Shown here: in pieces, positions 10,732 to 20,441 of the stretch
How the letters are laid out: every line of letters begins with the position of its first letter
Position numbering within the stretch: position 1 is the stretch's first letter
DNA from: Chelonoidis abingdonii
Taxonomy: Eukaryota > Chordata > Testudines > Testudinidae
Assembly (NCBI RefSeq): GCF_003597395.2
Contig: NC_133770.1
Coordinates: forward strand, 91,402,731-91,466,730
Direction of reading: 5' to 3'
DNA: 64,000 nucleotides
The notes under the pieces: model-generated
What the model saw: only the letters and a program-made list of their open reading frames with translations
What the model was told of the DNA's origin: nothing
Databases searched by the model: none
Made by a program: the position numbers and the translations under genes

Positions 10732-12108
10732 TGTGGTGAGGGAAGCCGGGGCTCAACCCTCCCTGTGGAGGAGGGGAGCCACACCAGCCTCATCCTGTTC
10801 TCACCGGGTCTTGTCCCTCAGGCCCACGGTCCACTGTCCGGACGTTCGGTCTCTGTGGAGCGGACTGGGACACAGCAAAGTCAGTGGGGGCCCTGCCTTG
10901 GATACAGGCGGGCACCAAACACAGTACACTAGGCTCTGGCCCTTTGGGCGGGGCAGAGCAACAAACAGGTGACTCTGGCCCCTTTGGGGCAGGGCAGAGC
11001 CGAGACAAAGATGATCGGGCAGGGCACCAAACACAGTACACTGGGCTCTGGTCCTTTGGGGCAGGGCAGAGCAGGGACAGAGTCAATAGGGGCCCAGCCC
11101 TTGGATCGGGCGGGGCACCAAACACAGTACACTAGGCTCTGGTCCTTTGGGGGCAGGGCAGAGCAGGGACAGAGTCAATAGGGGCCCAGCCTTTGGTTCG
11201 GCGCAAGGCACACAAACACCGTACACTAGGCTCTGGCCCTGTGGGGCAGGCCGAGCAACACACAGTCAGGGGCTCTGGCCTGTGGGCAGGGCAGAGCAAC
11301 ACATCAGAGGGGCTCTGGCCCTGTGGGCGCAGGGCAAGCAACCACACATGCAGGGGGCTCTGGCCCTGTGGGCAGGGCAGAGCAGCCAAACACGGTAGCT
11401 GTGGGGCAAGAGGGATACTGCCAACGCCGGGCTACGGTGGCAGGGGGACACAGCCCACCACTCCTCTGCGTTCACGCCGGGGCCCTAGTACGCGTCGCCG
11501 CCTAGTGGCAGTCAGTGGGGATCCAGCCCGAAACACTCGACAGAGGATCGGAGTGGGATCCCTAACCGAACAACTGACAACGCGTCAGGGGGTCTGACCG
11601 CACACCACGGTCCATCCGGCTCGCGGGACCTTCTGCGGCTTGACTGTGGTCAGCCGCCCCCGGACTACTTCCATCCCCCTTCACTCCCTACACTGGTCGC
11701 GCAGTCGTCTACCGTCATGGGTTCCTCCCAGTCCGGGCTAGGTAGATCCGGGGGTACTCCTGGGTAGCTGGGCCAGGTCCGGTCTGAAAGTTCCTCCAAG
11801 CCGTAGTTGGGGCTGGGTAGTGGCGGTAGTTCCCGCAGCTCAGGCTCGTGGTTGCTGCGGGTCGGTTCCGGCAAGGCCTGGTCCCTGTCTCGGAGCTCGA
11901 CAGCCTCCCAGCGACGAGGGTCGTCCGGCAAGTCTGCTCTCACTGGCTGCTGAGCTCCAACTGAAGGCTGGCGCCCGGCTTTTATACTTCCAGGTCGCCG
12001 CCTGACCCTTTGAGGGGCGGGGCTTCCGCCCGGAAGTTCCGCCCTGGGGGAAGATGGACAGGGCTCAACCCTCCCTGTGGAGGAGGGGAGCCACACCGCC
12101 TCGCTACA
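10732..12108 (-). mobile_element. unclassified 1.38-kb GC-rich element with internal repeat array
   Basis: This GC-rich block sits abruptly in AT-rich intron. It is bounded by TG and CA and flanked by GGTCT at 10727-10731 and 12109-12113, a candidate 5-bp target-site duplication. A 37-bp sequence is repeated exactly and directly near both ends (10749-10785 and 12061-12097). A TATAAAAG box lies on the minus strand near 11978-11985. Degenerate tandem units fill 10870-11400. An open reading stretch of 143 codons (minus, 11665-12096) is Pro/Arg-rich and matches nothing I know. TG...CA ends plus a 5-bp duplication suggest an LTR-type element, but the TATA position near one end is odd for a solo LTR. 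The class is unresolved. Confidence 0.55.
10868..11400. repeat. GC-rich minisatellite array
   Basis: The word ACACAGTACACTAGGCTCTGG and variants recur about every 90-110 bases (near 10919, 11030, 11122 and 11216). They are joined by GGGCAGGGCAGAGCA words that continue at shorter spacing to about 11400. Units are imperfect. The many overlapping open frames here are composition artefacts. Confidence 0.85.
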
Positions 12109-12996
12109 GGTCTCTTCTGAGAAATTTAGACAGATCTTTCCTTAAAAGATACTTTGGTTCTTATCATGCTTTTTGTAAAGATAATTTATTCAAAATCTGA
12201 GTACATCTTTACTGAAAACCATAGTCATATGCATAGCTTAAGACTGATGATAACCCTACACAAGGGTTACTAATTATGTAATACTGAATTTATTCAGTGT
12301 TTCCCTAATTTGTATCAAATTACATTTGCACCTCTGGAAAAGATTGTCTAAAACCAGCTCTTGAAAAAGTCAGAAATGAATAGGAAGCTGTCTGTTGGTC
12401 TAAGCCAGTGATGGTCAATTATTTTTTTGTCGCAGTCCCAATTTCTTGGTTAAGATATAGTCAAGGTCCAGAGAAAATAATAATAATAATAATGATGATA
12501 ATAATAAAAAAGATTTTGGAGTCCATTCAAAAACGTCTGGCAGTCCGTATTTGGCCCGCAGTCTGCCTATTGACCTCCTCTGCTCTAATCCATCAGCTTC
12601 TGTAGAGTTTGATTCCTAACTTTCCAAAAAATAATCAAAGGTGTTACTAGTAATCTAGATATATTTCTTGTAAGCAAAATTTGTTTTAAATAAGTGTCCT
12701 TTCTTAGAAAGAGTTGCCCCTTATTGTGTAGAAATGGAGGTGAAATTGAGTGTCCTCTGAGGATAAGTCCACAACATAACAAGGCCCTGTAAATGAACAC
12801 TTCCCTGCCTGCCTTTTCTGTTCTTTACCAATAATAATTTCAGGGCTTGCAGATACGGCAGAGGAACATTTTATCATCTGTAACTTACATCTGTAGCAGT
12901 AGAATTCTTTGGCATTTGTTGTTCCCTGACCTTTTTTTGTCTTTGGCAGCTTGAAAGTGTTGCAGGTGAGACTCTCAAATGCAGAAAACAGGTTAA
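12109..12996 (+). other. intron, middle part
   Basis: Unique-looking intron apart from the hAT copy at 12406-12582 and its internal AAT-rich microsatellite. No exon is seen. The stretch runs up to the Penelope insertion. Confidence 0.7.
12406..12582. mobile_element. non-autonomous hAT element
   Basis: The left end CAGTGATGGTCAATT and right end ATTGACCTCCTCTG are imperfect inverted repeats. The 8-bp flanks GTCTAAGC (12398-12405) and CTCTAATC (12583-12590) match at 6 of 8 positions. An AATAATAAT microsatellite lies inside at about 12476-12507. Confidence 0.6.
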
Positions 12997-13530
12997 TCAA
13001 TAGATAGTGAGAAACGTAAAGCAAAGCGAGGCTAAAAAAATGAACTCAGTTGAATGGGAAGAGAAAGGAGCAGTCTGTGTCTTGGAACTCTGTTTCCTAA
13101 TTTCCTCGTGCGGGTATTGTAGTGTTAAGAATGCTTGGTGGAGATTTTGTAGGTGTTGGTCTCTGTCTGAGGGGTTAGAGCAGATGCGGTTGTACCTCAG
13201 TGCTTGGCTATAGACAATGGATCGTGTGTTGTGCCCGGGATGGAAGCTGGAGGCATGAAGGTAGGCATAGCGGTCGGTAGGTTTTCGATATAGGGTGGTG
13301 TTAATGTGACCATCACTTATTTGCACTGTGGTGTCTAGAAAGTGGACCTCCTGTGTAGATTGGTCCAGGCTGAGGTTGATGGTGGGGTGGAAGTTGTTGA
13401 AATCGTGGTGGAATTTTTCTAGAGTCTCCTTCCCATGGGTCCAGATGATGAAGATGTCATCAATGTAGCGTAGGTAGAGAAGGGGCGTGATGGATGAGAG
13501 GTGAGGAAGCGGTTGTTGCCAGTCAGCCAT
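12997..13530 (-). pseudogene. Penelope-like reverse transcriptase fragment
   Basis: This open stretch of 177 codons carries the RT motif YIDDIFIIW and downstream HFLDTTVQI and LYRKPTDRYAYLH words typical of Penelope-like RT. The finger region and everything upstream of the palm motif are missing, so it is a 5'-truncated fragment. The catalytic Asp pair is intact. The C-terminal 30 or so residues drift from the family pattern and may be read-through into flanking or rearranged sequence. It lies in a GOLGA4 intron, antisense to the gene, with no sign of its own expression. Confidence 0.85.
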
Positions 13531-13919
13531 AAAAATATTGCATATTGTGGGAAATTAGGAAGGCAGATCACAGAAGCTAGACGTGTACCCAGAAGCTTAC
13601 TGCAGCAAACCAGAGGGAAGCACAGGACTCATGTCATCACTACGGCTCAGGTAAACGTCCAAACATCATAGGGATCTAAAGCCGCATCTGGAACAATGAT
13701 CCACACTTCACAGGTCTTGGGTGGCAGGCAATCTTGGGCCCACAGATAAACTGCAAGCTGAAACGTATTCTCATCAGCAACTGCACACGTACCATATAAC
13801 TCTAGCTCAGGAACCAATGCCATCAACAAAACTCGATGGGCCAGCTTGGCGCGCTTCTAACTAGCGACCCATGCAAGGAGCTAACGGCGCTCAGCCATAA
13901 GATCAGCAGGGGTGGTTGC

Positions 13920-14160
13920 ATTCAGCTGCACGTCCACCAATGTAATATACGGCGGCATCATATGGCCAGGCAGTGCCTCTGCTATGTGCATCGGCAAACT
14001 GACGTCTTATGGAAAAGGATAATGGCACAAATCAGATATCAGGTGCAATATAAAAACTGTGGAGAGCAATATCAACTCTGGCACATATAGCAGACGCTAA
14101 GGTGGCCGATCCTGGCAGCAAAACAACTTCAGGAGCAGACTTCAAAGAGAAACTGCTGAG
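13920..14160 (+). pseudogene. degenerate Penelope GIY-YIG endonuclease region
   Basis: The nucleotide sequence parallels, with many small indels, the reverse complement of 52950-53140. Examples are the words CCACCAATGTAATATAC, ATGTGCATCGGC and CAAATCAGATATCAGG. The reading frame is shifted several times, so no protein can be made. Confidence 0.75.
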
Positions 14161-14490
14161 CTTCAGTCATCTGAAATTTGACACCATCGCTCAGGATAAA
14201 CAAAGCTGTGAATGGCTTGCCAATTACAGAACAGTTTCTCTTCGGCGCTTGGGTTTCCACTCAACTGGCTAGACAGGGCTCATTCTGATCGAAGGCTATA
14301 CTCGTTATCTCTAGCTTGCTTGCTAGATAGCATATATATACTGCGCGCTGGAAATTTCCACTAGCTGTATCTACGAAGTGAGTATTCACCCGAAGCTCAC
14401 ACTCGCAAGATCTGTTAGTCTATAAGGTGCCACAGGATTCTCTGCTGCTTTTACAGATCCAGACTAACACGGCTACCCCTCTGATACTTT

Positions 14491-15285
14491 TTAAAAACTA
14501 AAATCCTAGGAAATGATTTTCAGTGGATGCATGTTTAAATGCATTCATTTCTTATGTAGTGATGTACATAACTCTTTGGTGCAGGATCACTGATTAACAT
14601 TTAGTATAGGTAAGTAGTCCATTATCTTATGTCCATTCAGGGAAGTGAATAGGTAGTACCAATATAGTTTTTAGTGACCAAATGTTGTTGACAAAGGCAC
14701 TGTCATAATTAAAATTAGTTGGTGCTCTGTTAGCCTTCTCATTAGGGAGGCATAGGAGTGGAGACTGACTACCGTCTGCATTAGAAATGGTAGTTCTCTG
14801 GTCAAAGTAGAAGAAATTGTTAGAGCAGTGAGGGAAACTTGATTTAATCTATAGATAAATTAAGGATTTTAGTCTCATGAGGCCTAGTCTTGTGAGGGCC
14901 ATATGTTCTCAACTTCAAAGGAATTGAAAGTGTGCGGCAGCTTTCAGGAGTGGCCCTGAAGTTATCCCATCACAAGCATTAACTCACTTAACTTTAAAGA
15001 GTGGAAAAAACCATGCTCTTACATCAGATCTTGTCTCTTTTGTTAATTTTGAAGGGTGGTACTGTATGTGCAAGCTGATATGCCGAATATTTTACATATA
15101 TGCTGTATTGTAATAATTTAACTTTGGTTCATATTCTGGACACAAAATTGCAGTCAAATTTAAATCAACAAAAACATTAGTACATCTTTAAACATTGTAT
15201 TGAGATTATTTCATCATAACATTTTAATTTAACTTCTAAACAAACTTTTCATTTTGAGTTGAAAACTTTTCTCTGTGTTCCTTAG
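14491..15285 (+). other. intron, last part
   Basis: Unique-looking AT-rich intron between the Penelope tail and the next exon. No element or exon is recognised. The acceptor TGTTCCTTAG ends at 15285. Confidence 0.75.
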
Positions 15286-15384
15286 GAACTCCAAATGGAT
15301 CAACAAGCTAAGAAACATCTCCAGGAAGAATTTGATGCATCTTTAGAAGAAAAGGATCAGCTTATTAGTGTCCTGCAAACTCAG
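15286..15384 (+). CDS. GOLGA4: GOLGA4 exon (residues 163-195)
   Basis: 99 bases, 33 codons, phase 0 at both ends, acceptor CCTTAG and donor CAG|GTAACA. The peptide starts ELQMDQQAKKHLQEEFDASL and ends SVLQTQ, nearly identical to remembered human golgin-245. It is coiled coil. It lies between the Penelope-bearing and DIRS-bearing introns. Confidence 0.97.
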
Positions 15385-15744
15385 GTAACATCGCTGATCT
15401 AAGAAAGAGGCTCTTGAATCAGTTGGGAACAAAAGAGAAATGATCACTCTCTTTCTGAATACTGTGGTATACAAGGTTTTATAAAGAAATGGCATGGTTT
15501 CATTTCTTTAATGGTAGCATTTATCTCCACATGTCAGTGTCTTTTATAACAAGTGATGTTTGTTATGTTTGTGGTCTGCAAAGCTTCTTGTACACACATA
15601 TGGTATTGAAGAAATAATACTTAAGGATGTATACTACAGGTGATAAAGAGCAGCTTTGCAAAATCATTCACACAGGAAATGCATTTGTTTTCTAATGGCA
15701 AGTAAAATATCAGATCCATCATTATGGGGCTGGTGTGAGGAGAT
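15385..15744 (+). other. intron, first part
   Basis: Unique-looking intron up to the DIRS element. Nothing is recognised in it. Confidence 0.7.
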
Positions 15745-16089
15745 GTTCTTCAAGTGCTTGCTCATATCGATTCTAATTAGGTGTGCGCGTGCCGCGTGCA
15801 GGATCGTCACAAGATTTTTTTTTACCCCATCAGCACTCAGTGGGTTGGCTGAGGTGCCCTCTGGTGTGACGCCTTTACGGCGCCGGATATATACCCCAGC
15901 CGACCCAGCGCTCCCTCAGTTCCTTCTTACTGCCCGTGATGGTCGTTGGAACTGTGGAGCGCAGCTTAGCTGAACTCCACCTCCCTAGTTTCTACTGTAG
16001 CACTCGTTTATAGTTGTCAATAGTTTTAAGTAGTAGTTATTACTACTTTAGTAGTAGTTAATAGTTATTGTTCTTATTGCAAATAGTAG

Positions 16090-16480
16090 TTGGGGTTAGG
16101 GGCTTCTCCCCTTCCCTCCCTCCCGGTACCCGGGCTGATGCCTAGGTCTCCGTGCTCGGCCTGCCTTAAACCTATGCCTATGGGAGACCCCCACAACTCC
16201 TGTTTGAAGTGCATGGGGGAATCCCATCAATCTGACAAGTGCCGCATTAGTAAGGCATTCAAGCCTCAGGACTAAAAAGGAGCAAGTCTGTCACCTGAAG
16301 CAGTTCCTTATGGAAGCAGCACTTAGCCCGATGTCCTTGGCCCCACGCCGAAACCCAGCGCCGACTTCGTCGGTTCAGTGCGCGCCTGCGGCACCGGAAT
16401 GGTCAGCACCGCATCTGGACACCGGAATTCCAGCAGACTATACAGGACCTACCCTTTGATGTCCAGGGTCTGTCTTCGGA
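16090..16480 (+). pseudogene. DIRS gag-like remnant
   Basis: A short frame contains CSACLKPMPMGD, then CLKCMGESHQSDKC, resembling the Cys/His knuckle of DIRS gag proteins. It ends in a stop at 16273-16275. Related Leu/Ala-rich text continues in disrupted frames. Function is lost. Confidence 0.6.
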
Positions 16481-16852
16481 GAAGACAGTGCAAGGTTCAG
16501 AGTCTGAAGGACAACTGAGCCATCATGTGTTCACTGGGCATGCATACCCCGGTGACACAATGTAGGCCCTTCTGACCCCAACTGCAGTGCATCTACCCCA
16601 ACCCCCGGCGGAGACAGGACTTCTCTAGAAGATGCGGCAGGGGTGGTAGGCAGAGACAGTCTGGTCTACAGACAGGCCAGAACCAGGTTCCCCCCAAACT
16701 ATCGGCGGGGCCCAAACAAAATTTTTGAAGGCGCTTCTGAGGGCGGAGCACCAGTCTCCTCCCAGGATCCTTCCCTGCCTTTCAACAACTTCCTCCTCTG
16801 TTTCCTCCGTGCGTGGTCCCGTATAACATCAGACCACTGAGTCCTACGTACA

Positions 16853-17764
16853 GTGGAAAGTGGATACCACCTTCAGTTTGTCCCCCCACCCTCCCTTTCT
16901 GTCCCTCTTCAGGGACCCTTCTCACAAGCAACTCCTTCTACAGGAGGTGCGAACACTCCTAGCTATCGGAGCTATAGAGGAGGTTCCAAGGAACTGAGGG
17001 GCAGGGGGTTTTACTCACATTATTTCCTAATCCCCAAGGCAAAGGGATGGCTACGGCTCATCCTGGACCTGTGCGGACTCAACAAATTCATGGTAAGGTT
17101 GAAGTTCTGCGTGGTTTCCCTGGGGACCATTATTCCTTCCCTGGATCCTGGAGACTGGTATGCCGCCCTCGACATGAAGGATGTGTACTTCCACGTAGCA
17201 ATTTACCCGCCGCACAGTCGTTTCCTTTGCTTTGTGGTCGGCCAAGAGCACTTCCAGTTTATCGTCCTTCCCTTCAGTCTATCCATGGCACCAAGGGTCT
17301 TTACAACGTGTATTGCCATCGTAGCTGCCTCACTCTGTTGACACTGGATCCAAGTGTTTCTGTACCTCAACGACTGGCTCATTCAGGGCCGCTCCAGGGA
17401 CAATCTTATGAGCTTGTTCAGACAGCTGGGCCTGGAGCCAACCCAAAGAATAGTCTTCATCGGAGCAGTCCTAGATTCGAGACTCGCCCGTGTCTCTCTA
17501 CCGCACTCGTGCTTTCAGTCCTTTTGTGAGCATCATCTGTGGCCTCCAAGGCTTCCCAACAGTACCGATGTGCCTGGGTCTCCTGGGACACATGCGTCTT
17601 GTACCTTCGTGACCAGACACGCCAGATTGCGCCTCCATCCACTTCAGACCTGGCTCTCAATTGTATACCACCCAGGCCAGGACAGCATGGGCACAGTGGT
17701 CACAGTACCACCAGTAGTCTTAACCTCCCTGGACTGGTGGCTGAACCCCAACTCAGTATGTTAA
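16853..17764 (+). pseudogene. DIRS reverse transcriptase, disrupted
   Basis: Palm motifs are recognisable: ALDMKDVYFHV (motif A), LPFSLSMAPRVFT (motif B) and FLYLNDWLI (motif C). Motif C has Asn where the family has the first catalytic Asp of LDD. An in-frame TGA at 17339-17341 separates motifs B and C. Downstream, VFIGAVLDSRLARVSLP matches the usual DIRS connection. Both the stop and the Asp change mean no active enzyme. It is not a host gene. Confidence 0.85.
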
Positions 17765-17789
17765 GGGGTACCATTCCATGCCCTACAAC

Positions 17790-18140
17790 CCTCCCTGGCC
17801 CTAACCACAGATGATCTTTGGGTTGGGGCGCTCACCTTGCAGACCTTCGCACACAGGGCCTTTGGTCCACACAAGAGAGATCCCTGCTCATCAATGTATG
17901 GGAGCTGAGAGCAGTGCACCTGGCTTGTCGAGTGTTCCACAAGCACCTTCAGGGCCATTGTGTTGCAGTTTTCACAGACAACACAACGGCCATGTTTTAT
18001 ATCAACAAACAAGGGGGAGCATGATCAACCCTGCTCTGTCAGAAAGCCATTCACCTGTGGGAATTCTGCATAGCCCGCTCGATCCACCTGGTGGTGTCAT
18101 TTCTCCCCGGAGTCCAGAACACCTTAGCGGACCACCTCAG
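17790..18140 (+). pseudogene. DIRS RNase H remnant
   Basis: The frame around 17818-18024 contains GWGAHL, ELRAVHLAC and VFTDNTTAMFYINKQGG, the DIRS RNase H signature with a TDN catalytic word. It is frameshifted relative to the RT. A stop follows, and the continuation (QNTLADHLSRS-like text near 18115-18150) is in another frame. Confidence 0.8.
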
Positions 18141-18589
18141 CAGATCGTTCCAGGCTCACGAGTGGTCAGTTTGCCCAGACGTCATCCACTCTGTCTTCCA
18201 GAAGTGGGGGTTTCCCCAGATAGACCTATTCACCTCTCGTGAGAATCGGAAGTGCTAGGTGTTCTGCTTTCTCCAGGGACGCTCCCCCGGTTCCCTGTCG
18301 GATGCCTTCCAAATACTGTTGATACAACACCTGTATTACGCCTGTCCTCCATTCCCATTAGTCCCACACAGTCTTGCTCAAGTTGCACAGGGACAGAGCC
18401 TGCTTAATTTTGGTTGCCCTGGTGTGGCTCAGGCACCACTCTCCTAGATCTGTCGATGATCACTCCAGTTCCCCTTCTGTTGTGGCTGGACTTGATCACT
18501 CAGGAACACGGATGACTCTGCCATCCCAACCTGCAGTCCCTCCACCTCACAGTGTGGATGCTGCATGGGTAACACAATCTGAGCTATTT

Positions 18590-19675
18590 TGCTCCCGCTA
18601 GGTACAGCAGGTCCTTTTGGTAGCAGAAAGCCCTCTACCAGGTCCACGTGTTTGGCCAAGTGGAAGCGTTTTTCCTGCTGGTGTGCTCTGAGCAATACTG
18701 CCCCCCTGGAGGCATCAGTACCTACTATCTTAGACTACCTCTTGTCCTTGAAACAGCAGGGCCTGGCGGTTTCATCCATCAGAGTACACCTATCAGCGAT
18801 TTCAACTTTCACCCTGGTGAAAATGAGCGCTTGGTCTTCTCCAATCCCATGGTCACCAGGTTCCTCAAGGGATTAGAATGTCTGTACCCGCCAATTTGGC
18901 ATCCGGCCCCATGTGGAACCTCAGCCTGGTCCTATCCAGACTCATGGGTGCCCTGTTTGAGCCGATGGTCACCTGCTTGCTCCTGTACCTTTCCTGGAAG
19001 ACAGCCTTCCTCATAGTTATCACCTCGGTGAGGCGTGTCTCAGCTTAGAGCCGTCACGTCGGAACCACTGTATACGGTATTCCATAAAGACAAGGTACAG
19101 TTGCAACCACACCCCGCCTTCCTTCCTAAGGTGGTGTCTGCCTTTCATATCAACCAAGACATCTTCCTCCCGGTCTTCTATCCGAAGCCGCATGCTTCTC
19201 GACGGGACCAACAGCTGCACTCCCTGGACGTTCGTAGGGCCCTCGCCTTTTACATCGAACAAACAAAACCTTTTAGGAAGACAACCTGCTATTCGTAGCT
19301 GTGGCAGACCGGATGAAGAGCCTTCGGTTCTCCAGCCAGCACATCTCGTCCTGGATCACATCATGCATCTGTGCGTGCTATGACTTGGCTGGTGTCCCAA
19401 CTACACACCTTACTGCTCACTCCACTCAGGCTCAAGCTTCATCCTCAGCTGGTGTCCCAACTACACACTTCGCTGCCCGCTCCACTCTGGCTCAAGCTTC
19501 ATCCTCAGCTTTCCTGGCTTATGTACCCATACAGGACATATGTAGGGCAGCAACTTGGTCATCGGTTCATACCTTTGCTACTGACTATGCGATAGTCCAG
19601 CAGTCAAGGGGTGACGCGGCATTTGGCTCAGCAGTTCTGCACTCCGCGACATCTTACTCCGACCCCACCGCCTAG
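18590..19675 (+). pseudogene. DIRS tyrosine recombinase remnant
   Basis: Pieces in several frames match DIRS recombinases: AVSSIRVHLSAIST, LHSLDVRRALAFYI, TKPFRK and VPIQDICRAATWSSVHTFA. The HSTR box expected in the catalytic core reads HSTQ and RSTL in the two copies of a 60-bp tandem duplication (19389-19508), so the active-site Arg is lost. Several frameshifts make it non-functional. Confidence 0.8.
19389..19508 (+). repeat. 60-bp tandem duplication inside the DIRS recombinase
   Basis: The unit CTGGTGTCCCAACTACACAC... runs 19389-19448 and again 19449-19508. The copies differ at only a few positions, clustered in the second half. It keeps the frame. Confidence 0.95.
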
Positions 19676-20033
19676 GTAAGGCTTGGGAGTCACCTACTTG
19701 GAATCGATATGAGCAAGCACTCGAAGAAGAAAAGACAGTTACTCACCTTTTTAACTGTTGTTCTTCAAGATGTGTTGCTCGTATCCATTCCAAACCCGCC
19801 CCCATTCCCCTTTGTTGGAGTAGCTGGCAAGAAGGAACTAAGTGGGCGCTGGGTCAGCTGGGGTATGTATCCGGTGCCGTAAAGGCGCCACTCCAGGGGG
19901 CTCCACAGCTGACCCACCAAGTTTTGCTAGGATAAAAATTCTCCGACGATCGTGCACATGGCACGCGCACACCTAATTTGGAATGGATATGAGCAACACT
20001 TCTTGAAGAACAACAATTACAAAGGTGAGTAAC

Positions 20034-20308
20034 CATCTTTTAGGACTGATAAGTTTTTTCACAACACTTACGCAAAGATATTTAACAAATGTGCCATTTT
20101 GCTTCACCACCTGTAAGAATGATAGTGTTTGTATGAGTGGAGAAAAAACAATGATTATTGTGAACTCTTATCAAAGAGAATTTGCCTTTCTATGGTATGG
20201 AGATACCAATTTGATTAAAGCTTCTTTCCATTTTGAAAGAAAAACATGTAAGAATGTATATGTATCATAGTATTGCTTCATTTTTAACAAAATGGATATT
20301 TTATTTAG
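20034..20308 (+). other. intron, last part
   Basis: Short unique intron segment between the DIRS right end and the next exon, ending in the acceptor TTTATTTAG. Confidence 0.75.
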
Positions 20309-20441
20309 GTATCTTTGCTGAAACAGCGATTACAAAATGGCCAGATAAGCACTGAATTACCTGAGACAAATACTGAAACTGAACCACAAAGTCCAGCAAA
20401 AGAAATCAGTGCAGAAAATGTTTTGGAGCCAGGAGGTACTG
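20309..20441 (+). CDS. GOLGA4: GOLGA4 exon (residues 196-239, then a split codon)
   Basis: 133 bases, starting in phase 0 and leaving one base over, acceptor ATTTAG and donor ACTG|GTAGGT. It opens VSLLKQRLQNG, as in human, then becomes a Glu/Thr/Pro-rich acidic linker (TNTETEPQSPAKE) that is poorly conserved. It ends near EPGGT. The linker interrupts the coiled coil and is a likely flexible joint. The split Gly/Glu codon is completed correctly by the next exon. Confidence 0.93.

Larger units (their letters stand above)
12997..14490. mobile_element. Penelope-like retroelement, 5' part inverted relative to 3' part
   Basis: The left part (about 12997-13535) is reverse-transcriptase sequence on the minus strand. 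The right part (about 13540-14490) reads in the plus direction. It carries degenerate linker, then a broken GIY-YIG endonuclease region (about 13920-14160), then the 3' tail ending CTAACACGGCTACCCCTCTGAT. Reverse transcriptase followed by GIY-YIG endonuclease is the Penelope-like order. The head-to-head arrangement fits twin priming or a later inversion. I could not find a target-site duplication. The right part is unusually full of small indels against the related copy at 52606-53160. Confidence 0.85.
15745..20033 (+). mobile_element. DIRS-type tyrosine-recombinase retrotransposon, inactivated
   Basis: The order is a gag-like CCHC segment, reverse transcriptase, RNase H, then tyrosine recombinase, which is the DIRS order. 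The left end (about 15745-15945) returns in inverted form at the right end (about 19820-20016) over roughly 200 bases. It includes TTCTTCAAG, GTGTGCGCGTGCC and CGCCTTTACGGCGCCGGATA-type words. A second inverted repeat at the right (about 19728-19785 against 19973-20033) forms a hairpin like the internal complementary region of DIRS elements. No target-site duplication is seen, as expected. All frames are broken and the RT catalytic box is changed. Length is about 4.3 kb. Confidence 0.88.

Noticed and set aside
10712..11597. Many overlapping open frames on both strands
   Set aside because: They come from the GC-rich, stop-poor minisatellite units.
11665..12096. 143-codon open frame on the minus strand
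   Set aside because: Pro/Arg-rich and inside the unclassified GC-rich element. No family recognised, so kept only as part of that element.
18590..19675. Tyrosine recombinase as a sign of phage or an integron
   Set aside because: It sits between DIRS RNase H and DIRS inverted ends in vertebrate intron. The motif text is DIRS-like.
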